From assembly GCA_027922465.2 (NCBI GenBank), contig BQMF02000012.1, positions 682,001-746,000 on the forward strand: DNA of 64,000 bases, given 5' to 3'. The notes under the pieces were generated by a model. The model had not been told where the DNA came from. It did no database searches and was given only the letters and a program-made list of their open reading frames with translations. Origin of the DNA: Turritopsis dohrnii. Taxonomy: Eukaryota > Cnidaria > Hydrozoa > Anthoathecata > Oceaniidae. Both the position numbers and the translations under genes were made by a program. Below, piece by piece: positions 12,205 to 22,900 of this stretch (the first letter of the stretch is position 1; each line of letters opens with the position of its first letter).

Positions 12205-13110
12205 CTGTATCTTCGCAAAACACTGTTCTTTTTATGTCGTTTGATTTTCTTCATCATTCTGTCATGGCAGGTGCTTTTTTTTCGTCCTTTTATTTTCATT
12301 TTTTCAAAATTCAATAGTCCATTTTGTTCTTTGAAAAGTTTTATAATTTTGTGATGTCATAAACGTTTTATCTTATACTACGTCATCCGCCATGAAAATC
12401 TAAAATTGTTTCGGTTGATGACGTCACTAGATACGTCATCATTTGTTACTCTTTAGAGGAGAACAAGTTACGATTAATGTTGCTATAACGACATAGAGGA
12501 AAAAAAATTTCTTAAGAAAAGCGAAGTTCGTAATAAAAGAACCATTATAATTTGGGGGAAATAATACTTAAGGTCATAAGAAGTCCCTTCCGTCTGTAAA
12601 CATCAGATGGCGTTATAAAACTCCTTACGTAACATATATGCTCTGTTCAGTAGAGATACAGCTGTTCCTGGCAAGATATGATTTGTATTCTTCGAGCAGA
12701 GCATTCATTATTTATTTTCAGTCCAAAAAATTTACAAGTGACTCCAGGCTTAGTGAGCACTAATATCTATCATTAATAACAATATCAATTATTTATTGCT
12801 CTTCTTCGTTTGAAAGTATACATTCTCATCCTCCTTCGCAGAGAATATTGACTTCCATAGAAATTAATATTTAAAGCATATAGTAGCGTCGTGGTTGCAT
12901 CATAAATGCAAACTAGCTGAAGAGCGTAAACATTGCGAAGGTTTGTTGAGGTAACTATCATATTCCCTCATAAGAAACGAAATATTATGTGGAAAGACGT
13001 GCTATGGGGGAGGTTCTCATTGCACAATGCTGAATCAGTATTTTTTTGTTATTCGACATTATGCAATAAATAAAATCTTGTTGATATTTTCTTCTTTAGT
13101 GAACTTCATA
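12205..13110. other. intergenic region between 7TM receptor and small gene
   Basis: Divergent promoter region of about 900 bp. Several TGACGTCA-like palindromes (CRE-type, for example near 12417-12430) occur, but this word is frequent across the whole window, so I give it no special meaning. A pyrimidine tract and AG (TTTCTTCTTTAG, ending at about 13099) lie just before the ATG at 13111 and could be a cis- or trans-splice acceptor for the downstream gene. Confidence 0.4.
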
Positions 13111-13506
13111 ATGGCGGAATTGGAGACTCTTGAGCAGCAGTTGGAAAAGTTGAACCTGTGTGATAGCCTCGTTCCCCGTCTAAACAATCCTGGCCTAAAT
13201 AACATTGTCGGAATTCTCAAAAAGAGTCGACGTGACGACTATCCTTATGTCGCCGTTTGTGGCCAGCGACGTTACGTCAACAAAGCTATAAAGGAGTGTT
13301 TGCAGAAGAACAAAGATTGGAAACACGTGACTGATGTGGAGAAAGCAAACGCTCTGGTGTTTTATCTCTTTCTTGAAGAAGAACAAAAAATTAAAGTCGA
13401 TCCAAAAAGAAGACGACATTTTCAACTTCGAGACTCCACCGCAGATGTCGAAGATGTCTTCAACCAAAATTATACAAAAGAAATTCTGCAGACCAGAAAA
13501 GAGTGA
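13111..13506 (+). CDS. small intronless protein of unknown function (131 aa)
   Basis: Start taken at MAELETLEQQLEKLNL, just after the splice-acceptor-like TTCTTTAG; an in-frame ATG at 13027 would add 28 less typical residues. I do not recognise the family. The first 20 residues form a leucine-heptad helix. The centre reads VAVCGQRRYVNKAIKEC, then a hydrophobic strand (ANALVFYLFLEEE), then a basic patch (KRRRHFQLRD), and an acidic-to-basic tail ending in TRKE. There is no signal peptide or transmembrane segment, so it is probably cytosolic or nuclear. An AATAAA lies at about 13528. Codon choice is more balanced than in the AT-rich surroundings, which supports a real gene. It is convergent with the phospholipase gene. 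Confidence 0.65.
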   Translation: MAELETLEQQLEKLNLCDSLVPRLNNPGLNNIVGILKKSRRDDYPYVAVCGQRRYVNKAIKECLQKNKDWKHVTDVEKANALVFYLFLEEEQKIKVDPKRRRHFQLRDSTADVEDVFNQNYTKEILQTRKE

Positions 13507-13690
13507 TAATCAAACTGTAATAATTTTAATAAAATGCAGACGGTCATGTTTTTAATTTTCATCATTCATGTAAAGTCAATGACGTCATTTTCAGTTTTAA
13601 AATGCGCATTATCATTCCTGCATATGGCGGGATGGCGTTGAATGTAAAACTTCAATAAACTCAACAGGTTTCCATGCTTGTCAAATGATC

Positions 13691-14877
13691 TTAGCCATTC
13701 CAGTCGTTGCTAGGACACACGTGCTTTCTGATACAGTATGGTTTCGATTGTCGGAATCTCGCTTCCACTCTTCCAACTATTTCAGTGTCATTGCCTGAGG
13801 GCTTCTCGATTGGTATCTCTTCTTCCAGTGGGCTTGCATCTGCGTAAACTTCGATACATACAGGCGCCTCTGTGTTGAAATACAAGTGACCCATGACGTC
13901 AGCATTTCGCGCTCGAAGCTGAAATTGATAATAGTAAAAAACTGTCGAGACTGGTTTTTGATGTCATAAGGTGACGTCATTAATCAATCTACATACTCTT
14001 CTCAAACAGCGATGAAAAGCGTCATCGCATTCGCAGTCAACCGTGGTGTAGTTATACATATTCTTCAACCCCCATTTTTGGTAGCCATGGTGAATCTGAA
14101 CAGGACACCCATAATGCTTTGCACAGCAATCATCAATATTTTTAGTCAACCCAGTGGATGCGTTTTGCCTGTCTTCATACCCGCATGCTTGTGTACCTGT
14201 AGCATGAAATGATGTTTGTTGTTATTTTTAGTACTTTAGACGTTAGTTGGTCTGGCGCTTCAACGAGAACAACGTTTTTAGAAAGAATGGAAACCCAACG
14301 GCTAAAACAACCTAATATTTGCAAAAAATATTCGCAACCTCGTCCCCCTGTTTTAAAAACCTAGTGAGTTACTCATAGTGGCCAAATTTGATGAAAGACG
14401 GCTATATGACGACTATATGACAACTATATGATTTTTGTTGCGGACACCTGAAAATGAAGTTTCAGCTTTTTTTTACTCGATTTTTTGACAAGGTATCTTA
14501 AATAAATAAGCTCACCAAACATCAAAATTCTTTCGATTCCACCAAAATCTGTGTAATTGGACATCGAGTAAACTAAAAGAACGTATTCAACTAATCATGA
14601 GCGACGGGAGAAAATCTTTTATCCGAGAGAAATCTCTTCAACTGACGATGAAAACTTCCGAAGTGTAAACAGCATCAAAACTTTCGAAATAAATAAGACC
14701 CTGTTCACACGTACTTAGCATGTGAGCAACAATGACATTTTTCCGAGCGATTTTCTTTAATGCGCTTTCTGAATTTCCAAAAGCAGATTGTTCTTCTATA
14801 AATCTTGTCACACTTGCTTCGTCAGCACATTTTGTCAGCTCTGCTGCAAGAATGATGACGACCATCAAAAATAGCAT
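13691..14877 (-). CDS. PLA2G3-like: secreted phospholipase A2, group III (bee-venom type) with altered active site
   Basis: Family role: calcium-dependent hydrolysis of the sn-2 ester of phospholipids outside the cell. Four exons in consistent phase give 226 aa: 14682-14877 (weak donor GTTTTG), 14516-14572, 13997-14196, 13691-13918. The start was set at MLFLMVVIILAAELTKC, a clear signal peptide. Exon 3 has the family's cysteine pattern: CGYED, DDCCAKHYGCP, then YNYTTVDCECDDAFHRCLRR. Exon 4 continues with DVMGHLYFN, which matches the usual VG.LYFN stretch. The catalytic His of CCxxHD is kept, but the following Asp, which helps bind calcium, is Tyr (HYGC), and the usual WCGxG calcium loop is reduced to ACGYED. 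The protein may therefore be a weak enzyme or a non-catalytic paralogue. Group III members occur both in venoms and in normal tissues; the sequence does not say which applies here. Confidence 0.8.
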
Positions 14878-15457
14878 CACGGGTTTCAAGAAAATCCTGT
14901 TCAAAATGTAATATCTTATTATGTCTTGAATATTCAAACTTCAAAGATACATCAGGTTTTGTACTTCCGTGTTGAATACACACGGAAGTCTCCACAACTA
15001 CTTTGTTACCAGTCCACTTGTATATTCAGTATAATAACGAAATTTTACAAGATGCCTAAAAGCATTAAAATGGTTTGTTTGTTTGTTTGTTTATTTATTT
15101 ATTTAGGGATCATTTAGAAGTTATTTGTTAAAGTTCTTTCATAAAGTTCTTCTTTTCTCGGCAGAGAGAGGCTATGTCTGTGCACAATCTCAAAGCCGCA
15201 AAATCTCGTATCTTCGATGATTACAAAGTAAATTTTGTCAAATATTTCGTGATCAAGTTTTTAATCCATTTGAGAATTCCTGCAATATGAAAACATTAAC
15301 AAACATTTGATCAGCTTTCTTGTTCCTTTTGAAAACAGACTTTTCAATTTTTTTGCTAATTAGTGACTTGCACAAAAAACACCTGCCTCCAACAACCAAC
15401 AAAAAATGTTTGAAAAATAATTTCGCTCATTCGTTAACATCAACATGCTGCTTCAAT
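14878..15457. other. divergent promoter region between phospholipase and GPCR
   Basis: About 580 bp between two head-to-head genes. It holds a short TTTG microsatellite followed by TTTA (about 15070-15105). No exon was seen; an open stretch upstream of 15458 in the GPCR frame has no ATG. Confidence 0.4.
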
Positions 15458-16366
15458 ATGGCTGTCAAATGTTTTCCTGATATTTGGGCACCATACCAGC
15501 TGTCCGTTTTCACAAGCGTCATCTCCGCAATATTAGCTGCTGTTGCCATATTAGGTAATTCAGTTATCGTTGCCATAGTGATCAAAGACCCACTAAAGAA
15601 ACTTCATTCACCGTTTAATTATTTTCTGGTGAACTTGGCGGCAAGTGATTTGATTTTTGGCGCTATTGTGTTGCCGATATCAACATACAACCACGCGAAG
15701 GAGAGCACAGGTGAGACGGATAGCAGCACGAAGACAACACTGCGACTCACCTATTTCATCTCCTCCACATCAAGTTTAGTGAGTTTGATTGTTCTATCAG
15801 TCGATCGCTATTTCGCCATCACAAGGGCCGTTCACTACCGTCAATATCTCAGCTATAAACGATGCATCATCGTGTCCGTTTGTATATGGATTGTGTCTGT
15901 TTCCACAGCCTTCATTTATTACGCACTTGGTTATCTCCACTATCTGATTGTTTATGCTAGTGTTGCCCTTGCTGTGGGGTTAATTGTCATGGTTACTATT
16001 TACATCCGGGTTTATTCGTTCTTGCGACAGCATACAAATAGACTTCGACGTGATTTACGCATTTCGTCGCGAGCGGTCAGTGTGTTCAATCTGAAACAAC
16101 TTTTATTGGAGAAGAAAGTGACACGTGCTTTCCTCATGATGATCATCGTCTTTGTATCAACCTACATTCCAGCGGTAGTTTCAATTTATATCTTTTATTT
16201 TTGTATCACGTGCAATTGTGATTTAAGACACGTGCTTCGTGATGTTCAGTTCCTATTGGTGGCTTTTGGTAGTTGCGTTAATCCATTCATATGTACAATC
16301 AGGCTGAAGCATTTCAGAGAGTCCTTAAAGACTGTCGTCATGTTACAACCAGCACCAAATGAGTGA
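15458..16366 (+). CDS. class A (rhodopsin-like) G protein-coupled receptor
   Basis: Intronless ORF of 302 aa from MAVKCFPDIW; the longer open frame upstream has no ATG. Seven TM segments are visible. TM1 has GNSVIVAIV, TM2 NLAASDLIFGAIVLP with the conserved Asp, TM3 ends in LSVDRYFAITRA (canonical DRY), TM4 CIIVSVCIWIVSVS, TM5 YASVALAVGLIVMVTIYI, TM6 AFLMMIIVFVSTYIPA (no CWxP), TM7 FGSCVNPFICTI, where the NPxxY Tyr is Cys. The third loop is basic and fairly long. The pattern resembles the broad amine/adenosine/melanocortin-like receptors expanded in cnidarians. The ligand cannot be told from the sequence. Confidence 0.85.
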   Translation: MAVKCFPDIWAPYQLSVFTSVISAILAAVAILGNSVIVAIVIKDPLKKLHSPFNYFLVNLAASDLIFGAIVLPISTYNHAKESTGETDSSTKTTLRLTYFISSTSSLVSLIVLSVDRYFAITRAVHYRQYLSYKRCIIVSVCIWIVSVSTAFIYYALGYLHYLIVYASVALAVGLIVMVTIYIRVYSFLRQHTNRLRRDLRISSRAVSVFNLKQLLLEKKVTRAFLMMIIVFVSTYIPAVVSIYIFYFCITCNCDLRHVLRDVQFLLVAFGSCVNPFICTIRLKHFRESLKTVVMLQPAPNE

Positions 16367-16561
16367 CAATGTAATTCCAAGCGGAACTTCAGAGATTTGA
16401 TATAATATGGTTGAAGCCGCAACAACTGTGACCTACTCTTCTCCTGCAAGATTTCTTAGTGTGGAAGACATGGCGGAACGTTTAGTTTAGTTGATGGGTT
16501 GAAATGTGGCGAAAGGATGCTCTTAATTATGTGATATTCACTTACAGCAACATAATTAACA

Positions 16562-16673
16562 TACCTTATCGGGGAAAAAAAGTCGGAGAAAAGTGACCAA
16601 TTTATTTGGGGAGGTGACTAAAATTTCCCCCCGACTTTTCTGCACCCGACACGACTTTTTCCCCGATAAGGTA
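16562..16673. mobile_element. 112-bp TA-flanked palindromic MITE, ACCTTATC family
   Basis: Ends are TACCTTATCGGGGAAAAA and its inverse TTTTTCCCCGATAAGGTA, with TA at both borders. The body repeats words of the type AGTCGG..AAAAGTGAC / GTGACTAAAATTTCCCC. It is non-coding. Confidence 0.8.
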
Positions 16674-16734
16674 TACAATAACTCAGACGTTATTGTGATA
16701 TCTTGATTATTTTCTTCTTATATTGAAAATAATT

Positions 16735-16838
16735 AGTCAGGGAAAGTGACTAATTTCCAAATTTAGTCGGGGGAAAGTGACTAATTTCAAAAATTGGTCG
16801 GGGAAAAGTGACTAAAACTTTCCCTTCCTGATAAGGTA
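16735..16838. mobile_element. partial ACCTTATC-family element
   Basis: Three iterations of GTCGGGGAAAGTGACTAATT-like sequence followed by the right end GATAAGGTA. The matching left terminus is missing or degenerate. It lies 60 bp from the complete copy at 16562-16673. Confidence 0.65.
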
Positions 16839-17665
16839 ATTACCATAATCAGCAACTGGTGACTTTAAACCTAAAAGTTCTGTGATCCCAAAATAAACCT
16901 AAAAGTTCTGTGATCCCAAATAGCAGTCAGCAATCTCTATCTTAGATAGGTTTCAGAAACATGCTCTCCGGAAATGTTTACAGACAATCCAAAAAATGCA
17001 CAAGCAGTATTTTCTCTGGTGACAGATTAGCCGCTTCATTTTCTTCATTAAACATCTTCTACCTGTCTGGTTTTTATTCCTGACTTTTTTGTTAATTTTC
17101 ATACATCTTTGTTATTATAAATAATGCTTATACAGGATAATGCTTGTAAATATGACGAACGGGCGTTCATATATTATGTAGGCAATTTTGGATATCATGA
17201 ATATTAATCATGAAAGATTTTCCAGAAAGGTTTCTTTAAAATAATTTTGGTGAGCGTCTAAACTTCTAAAAATTCTTAAAAGAGAAGGTCAAACTCAAAG
17301 CCTCGATGTTGAGAAGCTCCAATGAAACCAAGATGTCGTTCGGTTAGCCCTGGCATAAATCATCAATAACCAGACTTTTACGAGAGCCGGGTGTCACGTT
17401 GGAAGTCCCGAAACGAGTTTCGAAAAAAGATCCGAAAAAGTGGATGACGACAGAGAGGCAGACAGTTTATTGACAGATGAAGATTTAGCGCTGAGATGAA
17501 GATTTAGCGCTGAGCGAAGAAATTTGATGCAGGGTAGAATTTTAATAAATATGACATTCCTAAGTAAATTAAGTCTGCATAGCTAAACTCTTTTCTGCAT
17601 ATCCGGCTCTTCTGACCTACTAAATGAGCTAGTGAAAACATGCAACGTTAAATTTAGACGTTCTG

Positions 17666-18535
17666 TATGGAGCGCCATTACGGAAAAAATGATTTCGGGA
17701 GAATGTCAAAACTTTTTGTTGGGGTTACACACACTTTCGATGGGGTAACACGATAATTGTGTTGGCCTTATGAAAAGTAAAGTGGGGTTACACTCAACTA
17801 TGAAATAGGGGAATGTCAAATGAAAATCCATGTTCCTGTTACACGAAGTCGAACGCAGCCAATCATTAAAAATTTCGATAACAGATCGACTGAGGTACAT
17901 AAAAACGCTGTCAGATTGATCAGGTCCCGTCATGTTAGTGTGGCCTGTTACACGACATCTCATGCGCCATGTGATCAATACTGTGCTGGATAAGAAAGAG
18001 TTTAGAAGTTAAAGAAGAAGATGGCTGACGAAATCGAACGGTCGATATCTAATTTAATTGATGCTATAGAAAGTTTTAGAAATATCCAATCAGTGTTTCT
18101 GTTTCATTTACTATATCATTGGGTAGTAAGTATGATGAACATAACGGTACAGTGAAATCAGAGAGTAAAGCGACCATTTGAAGAGCTTCCTTAAACCCTT
18201 CCAAAATATAATCTTGTGCACTCATTGTCGAGAAAGCGTGAAAATAGGTTCGAGTAAGCAACACATGAAGACGTCGGAATGATGACGTGAATATAAGAGC
18301 TATTGTTTGAGCTTTAACATATCCCTGGTTTGAGCTTCTCCAAATCATATCGAGGTCATCGATATGTTTTGACATTCTCCACATTCATAACATGAGTGTA
18401 AACCCCACTATAATTATGTACATTATCGTGTTACCCCATCGAAAGTGTGTGTTACCCCATCAAAAGTGTGTGTTACCCCATCACGAAGTTTTGACATTCC
18501 CCCAAAATTATGTTTTTCCGAGATGGCGCTCCATA
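17666..18535. mobile_element. 870-bp DNA element with ~100-bp inverted ends (TATGGAGCGCCAT)
   Basis: Left arm (TATGGAGCGCCAT, GGGAGAATGTCAAAAC, CACTTTCGATGGGGTAACAC) is repeated inverted on the right (GTGTTACCCCATCGAAAGTG, GTTTTGACATTCCC, ATGGCGCTCCATA). GTTCTG follows or precedes both ends, a possible 6-bp target duplication; alternatively TA is the duplicated site. The word GTTACCCCATC is iterated three times on the right. A 102-codon minus-strand ORF (18076-18384) lies inside; see findings. Confidence 0.8.
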
Positions 18536-18798
18536 GTTCTGTTTGAAGGTTTTGTTGACGTTTAAGTTGGCGATAAGTGGTTACGTCTCTTGTAATTTTG
18601 ACGGCGAATCAAAACACGTGATAATAATAGCAAAATTTTGCTTCGATGTGCCAAATGTGTATCCTTTTGATTGCCTCATTTGACCTCACTGACAATTCCA
18701 AATTAAAGGTCTTATACGGATTTCGAGACATATAGATTTTTTCTTGTCTTATGTCAAAAGATCGCGATTTTTAGGGTCAAATATTTTGCTTCCTATTA

Positions 18799-19136
18799 GC
18801 TGGGTGTATAGCTCACTTGGTAAGACGGTTGACTTGTAATACAAGGGTGACAGTTGGTAGTGGTTCAAATCCTGGCACTGTAGAATGCTAATGTGATATG
18901 AAAAAGTAACATATGCAACGAAAGCTATAATGAGATATATATGTGCATGATGTGATGTAATGAACAAGTGCCTCAAATAACATAAATAAACAAACCACAA
19001 TCACCTATCAGTCTAGTATGTGCAAGTTCTCTGCCTTAAAATCTGAGGTATACATTCCTGGTGGAGGCCCACATCAGTGAATAACACTGCCAGTTCCCCC
19101 CGGACTCGTTAAAATAAATTCAAAAAAAAAAAAAAA
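18799..19136 (+). mobile_element. tRNA-derived SINE
   Basis: The head resembles a tRNA: an A box (TAGCTCACTTGGTAAGA), a CTTGTAA stretch like a tRNA-Thr anticodon loop, and a B box (GGTTCAAATCC). Anticodon-stem pairing is poor, so this is not a working tRNA gene. The body of about 250 bp ends in AAAATAAATTC followed by 15 A residues. No clear flanking duplication was seen. Confidence 0.7.
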
Positions 19137-19230
19137 GCTGACGTCAATTATACAATTTTTGAACAGCATGGTACCACTTTCGGCTCACGTTGCTTTCATG
19201 AGAAAATCAGCTGAGATATTTAACGGACAT

Positions 19231-19932
19231 CTATCGTAACACTTCAATGGTGACAAGGAAAGTCAAGCATCCGATGAAACGAGAGCTTTCCAATGACGTA
19301 TGCTGCAGACGTAAGGCTTTTGAACCCACCTGTCGAATGTTACCTGCACTGAAAGGGAGAAAAAAAACATAATGTAACGAGAGATTCATCGTATCATTCA
19401 ACCAGGGATTTGTGAGAATAATGACAAACGGAAACCACAAAATACGCAACTCGTTTAAAATTATATTCAATTTTGCACATCCTTTTATTTATACGAGGTA
19501 CTCTTTCAAGTCAGACAGTGATATTCGATAAATCGCTGCGTCAACCATTCATCATGTAGCTTATGAAAGCTGGGCCCAGTAAGGTACAATGTTGAACAAT
19601 ACTAACACTGTGGTTGCGAAGAAACTCTTCTAATCCTATTCGCATGATTTCATTGCTATATATGAAAAACAAGTCTGCCTTGAAAGCATTTGTTATTTTG
19701 GCTTCTCAACTGAGGAACTTTTGTACATAGTTGATGCAGTGTAATCAAAAAAAGTCTCGTTAAAATAATGATTTGTTTTCCCGTTATAGCGAGACAAGTT
19801 AAAAGCGAAAGTTGTTCTCGCTGTTTCAAATATATAAAATGGTGTTTTCAGTGAAACAAGATTCGCAAGGAAATCCCGTTTGAATGGCAGCATTTCAGAT
19901 TTATTAATTGAGAAATAACAAAAGGAGCTCAC
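19231..19932 (-). pseudogene. possible broken minus-strand coding remnant
   Basis: Three adjoining minus-strand segments have protein-like composition but lie in different frames: 19932-19693 (MLPFKRDFLANLVSLKTPFY...), about 19700-19545 (NAFKADLFFIYSNEIMRIGL and GLEEFLRNHSVSIVQHC...), and 19470-19231 (ELRILWFPFVIILTNPWLND...). They might be fragments of one degraded membrane or receptor protein, or exons of a real gene. The first would start only 37 bp from the ATG of the divergent FERM gene. I do not recognise the family, and chance ORFs cannot be ruled out. Confidence 0.25.
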
Positions 19933-19969
19933 AAGACTTTGTTAGTTGAAATGCATTGAATACAGAAAG

Positions 19970-22900
19970 ATGGCGTTTACTGCATTAAAGCTAGAAAAAC
20001 ATTCTTGTGTAGTTTTACTGTTGGATGGTAGTCAGATAGAATGTCATGTGACGGTGAGACTTTTTCGTCATCAATCATTATAATAGCTAAAGTTTCTCTC
20101 TTATCTTAGCAATTATGCTTCAAATATTTTCAAAGCTGATTAACGTTATCTACTCAATATAAATTTATCAATCATCTTTATAGGGGAATTATTTCAAAGA
20201 TGACTTCGACTGAAAATGTTTCTTGAAGTAATAATTAGTAAACCTAAAACCTAAAACCTAAAACCTAACTTTATTAAAAGGCTTATTTTGCCTTACATTC
20301 ATAATTTTGTGTGTCATCAAAATTGCTTTTCATCATCAAAACTTATTAAATTAAAATCATCATATCATTTTTTTTTTTTTTTATATATATATATATCATT
20401 AGTTATTATATATAAAGATAAAGAACAAGTTATTATGGAAAAAACATAACGGATGACTGTTGTTGTAAAGATTGTGAGAACACTACTGAGCCAGTATTTT
20501 TCTACAATGGAATCTCCATAGTGCCAATGATTTTTTACCTGGTTTATTAACCATCTAGATAGAAGTCAGCTACTCGTTCCCATATATAACTGTTTCTTGT
20601 TGGCTCTTAAGAAGTGTTTCACTGCTGCACTACACTACAACCCCTGTGCACCACTCCTGTGTAGCAAAAGATAGTGAAAAACTAAAATGTTTGTTAGTTA
20701 GTTGGTAGTAAATGTCTTTTTGAGTTATTTGTCATTATAAGCTTTTGATTTTAAGTTTTCAAATGTGAGCTTGTTGATAATAAATTGTGTTTGTTCTCAT
20801 ATATTATAGTAGAAAGAACTCATGGAGTAATGGAATTTTTATTTATTTATTCCTTCATATATTTGGCTAAAGAAAATCAAATTTTCTGGCCATTGACAAT
20901 CTAATATTACCAGCGCCATACCCAGAGTTCATTTGGGCATACCGTTTGCTTGTAGCAGTGGAGGGGGAAATTTTCTATTTATAGCCTCTAGATTGTCGTA
21001 GACGTGCGTTCCCCAGTCTATTTCATGGTCGTTTTAACTCTGTATGATAATCCGATTTAGGTTTTTGAATCTTCAATAGCGACACACGAAGTGAGTTGGT
21101 AGGGTATTTTTCTGAGAAAAATTATAAATAAATAGGAGCACAAAAAATGGTTCAGAATGTATTTTGATTCTCACAACGGTCAATACGTAGGGGGTGGCGG
21201 GGGAGTAAAGAATTGTTTAAATAAATAGCGGAAACAGAGAAAGGTAAAAATGTTTACCTTATTCTAGGAAATTAACGCACTAGAAAATTAACGTGTTTTT
21301 TTAAAAATGCATGTTAATTTCATATACATTAATTTTCTACCACGTTAATTTTATAGGGGGTCATATCATAAGGCGTTAATTTTATCTGCATAATATTTCG
21401 ATCTTTTTTAACAAAACCTCAAAATGTACTAAAATGTATCTATCATCAGCATCGCATTCCCCCTCATCTTCGTCAATGTTGTCTGCTTTGTCTCCTAGTA
21501 ATCTTTTTAATATTTTCTTTGAGTCATCGACATAACCCAGGTCATTACTAGGGTACGTTTTTCTATTTTTTTCTATATATATTAAATGGTTTTAACGCAG
21601 CAGGAATAACAAAAGCAGTAGAAAGTACACGCGCGAATGCATTTGTTGACTCATTAAACCCCTACGTATAGTGACGTTGACGGCTTGTTTGCTTTTGTTG
21701 TGACATCGGACAACTTAAGAAGATGAAAGTTGTGTTTTGTTTTTTATACTAAAGTCAGTCGCAAACGGGTCCAACATTCAAGATAAAATAATATCTCAGG
21801 AGAAGTAAAAGAATGCAGGTTATACACACAAAGACGCTTTACACAAGATAATTATTTTATGTTGAATGTTGACCCGTTTGCGCCTGGATCAGTTTGTTTC
21901 GTTAGAAAAAAGTACTTAGAAAACTTGGCGTTAATTTTTCTGTTTACATGATTCGTGTTAATTTTATTTGAAAAAATAAGGTCAATGGTCCTCATTCGCG
22001 TTAATTTTCTTCGTGTTAATTTTCTTTGTGTTAAAATCACTGCGAGTTAATTTCCTGGAATAAGGTAGTTTTTATGTTCCATCGACAATGGGTGTTCAAT
22101 GAGGTTTAGAAGGACACTAATCACATAATGTAAATTAAATATATGTAAAATTCCCATGTCACCATGTCAATGTTGCTGCAAACAAAGCCTAAATCAAGAA
22201 TTTTGCTGACAGACGAACTCAGTTTTTCTTTGAAACCTTTGTAAATACAAAAGATCTTTGTTTGTTTCATTCGTGGACTGTAATGCTTTATACAGATAGT
22301 TAGTTTTTCCTATTGTGTGTGAAGATGTTTTAATCACCAACTTTATAGAAAGCGTTTTGCTAGGACATGAGCTTTAACTCAAACTTTGTAAACAACATCA
22401 TCCATCCTCATTTTAATATTATACCCCCAAATATCGATGTTAAAGCAAAGCTTCCAGAAGATATTTTTAGAGGCTTTTATATTATAAAGGCTTTTGAAAA
22501 ATTGTTAATTTTTGAAAAATTGACAATTTGGTATTTTGTAATTATAAATTATTTGCCTATCGTTTTTAGAATCTGACCTTGGGTATCCAGCTTTTGGATT
22601 ATGTATGTGGAAAGCTAGGAATTACTGAATCATCATTTTTTGGGTTACGTTATCGTCATCATGCAGATGGAAGGGTAAAATATATTTCATTCTGGTTAAA
22701 TTTTATGATTTATGACTGCAAAAATTACTTGTCTTTTTATTACATCTTTATTTAGTATTCATGGCTACAAACAAAGAAATTTCTTGGACGTCAACTTCGT
22801 ACTAAAACATATGCATTACAGCTTCATATTAAATATTGGCCTTCAACTCCATATGTTGTTGAAAAGGACATAACCAGATATCAAATGGTTCTTGATATCA

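Larger units (their letters stand above)
16367..17665. other. non-coding region with MITE pieces and short direct repeats
   Basis: No gene seen. It contains the ACCTTATC elements listed separately, a 27-bp direct duplication at 16866-16920 (TAAACCTAAAAGTTCTGTGA...), and a 21-bp tandem duplication near 17475-17516 (GATGAAGATTTAGCGCTGAG). Confidence 0.5.

Noticed and set aside
12360..12450. Cluster of TGACGTCA-type CRE sites as a promoter signature
   Set aside because: The same word occurs throughout the window, including inside exons and introns, so it carries no specific signal here.
18799..18885. A functional tRNA-Thr(TGT) gene
   Set aside because: A and B boxes fit, but the anticodon stem does not pair and the sequence continues into a body ending in poly(A), so a SINE head is the better reading.
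20248..20275. Telomere-like tandem CCTAAAA repeat
   Set aside because: Only about four units in an intron; too short to be an interstitial telomere block.
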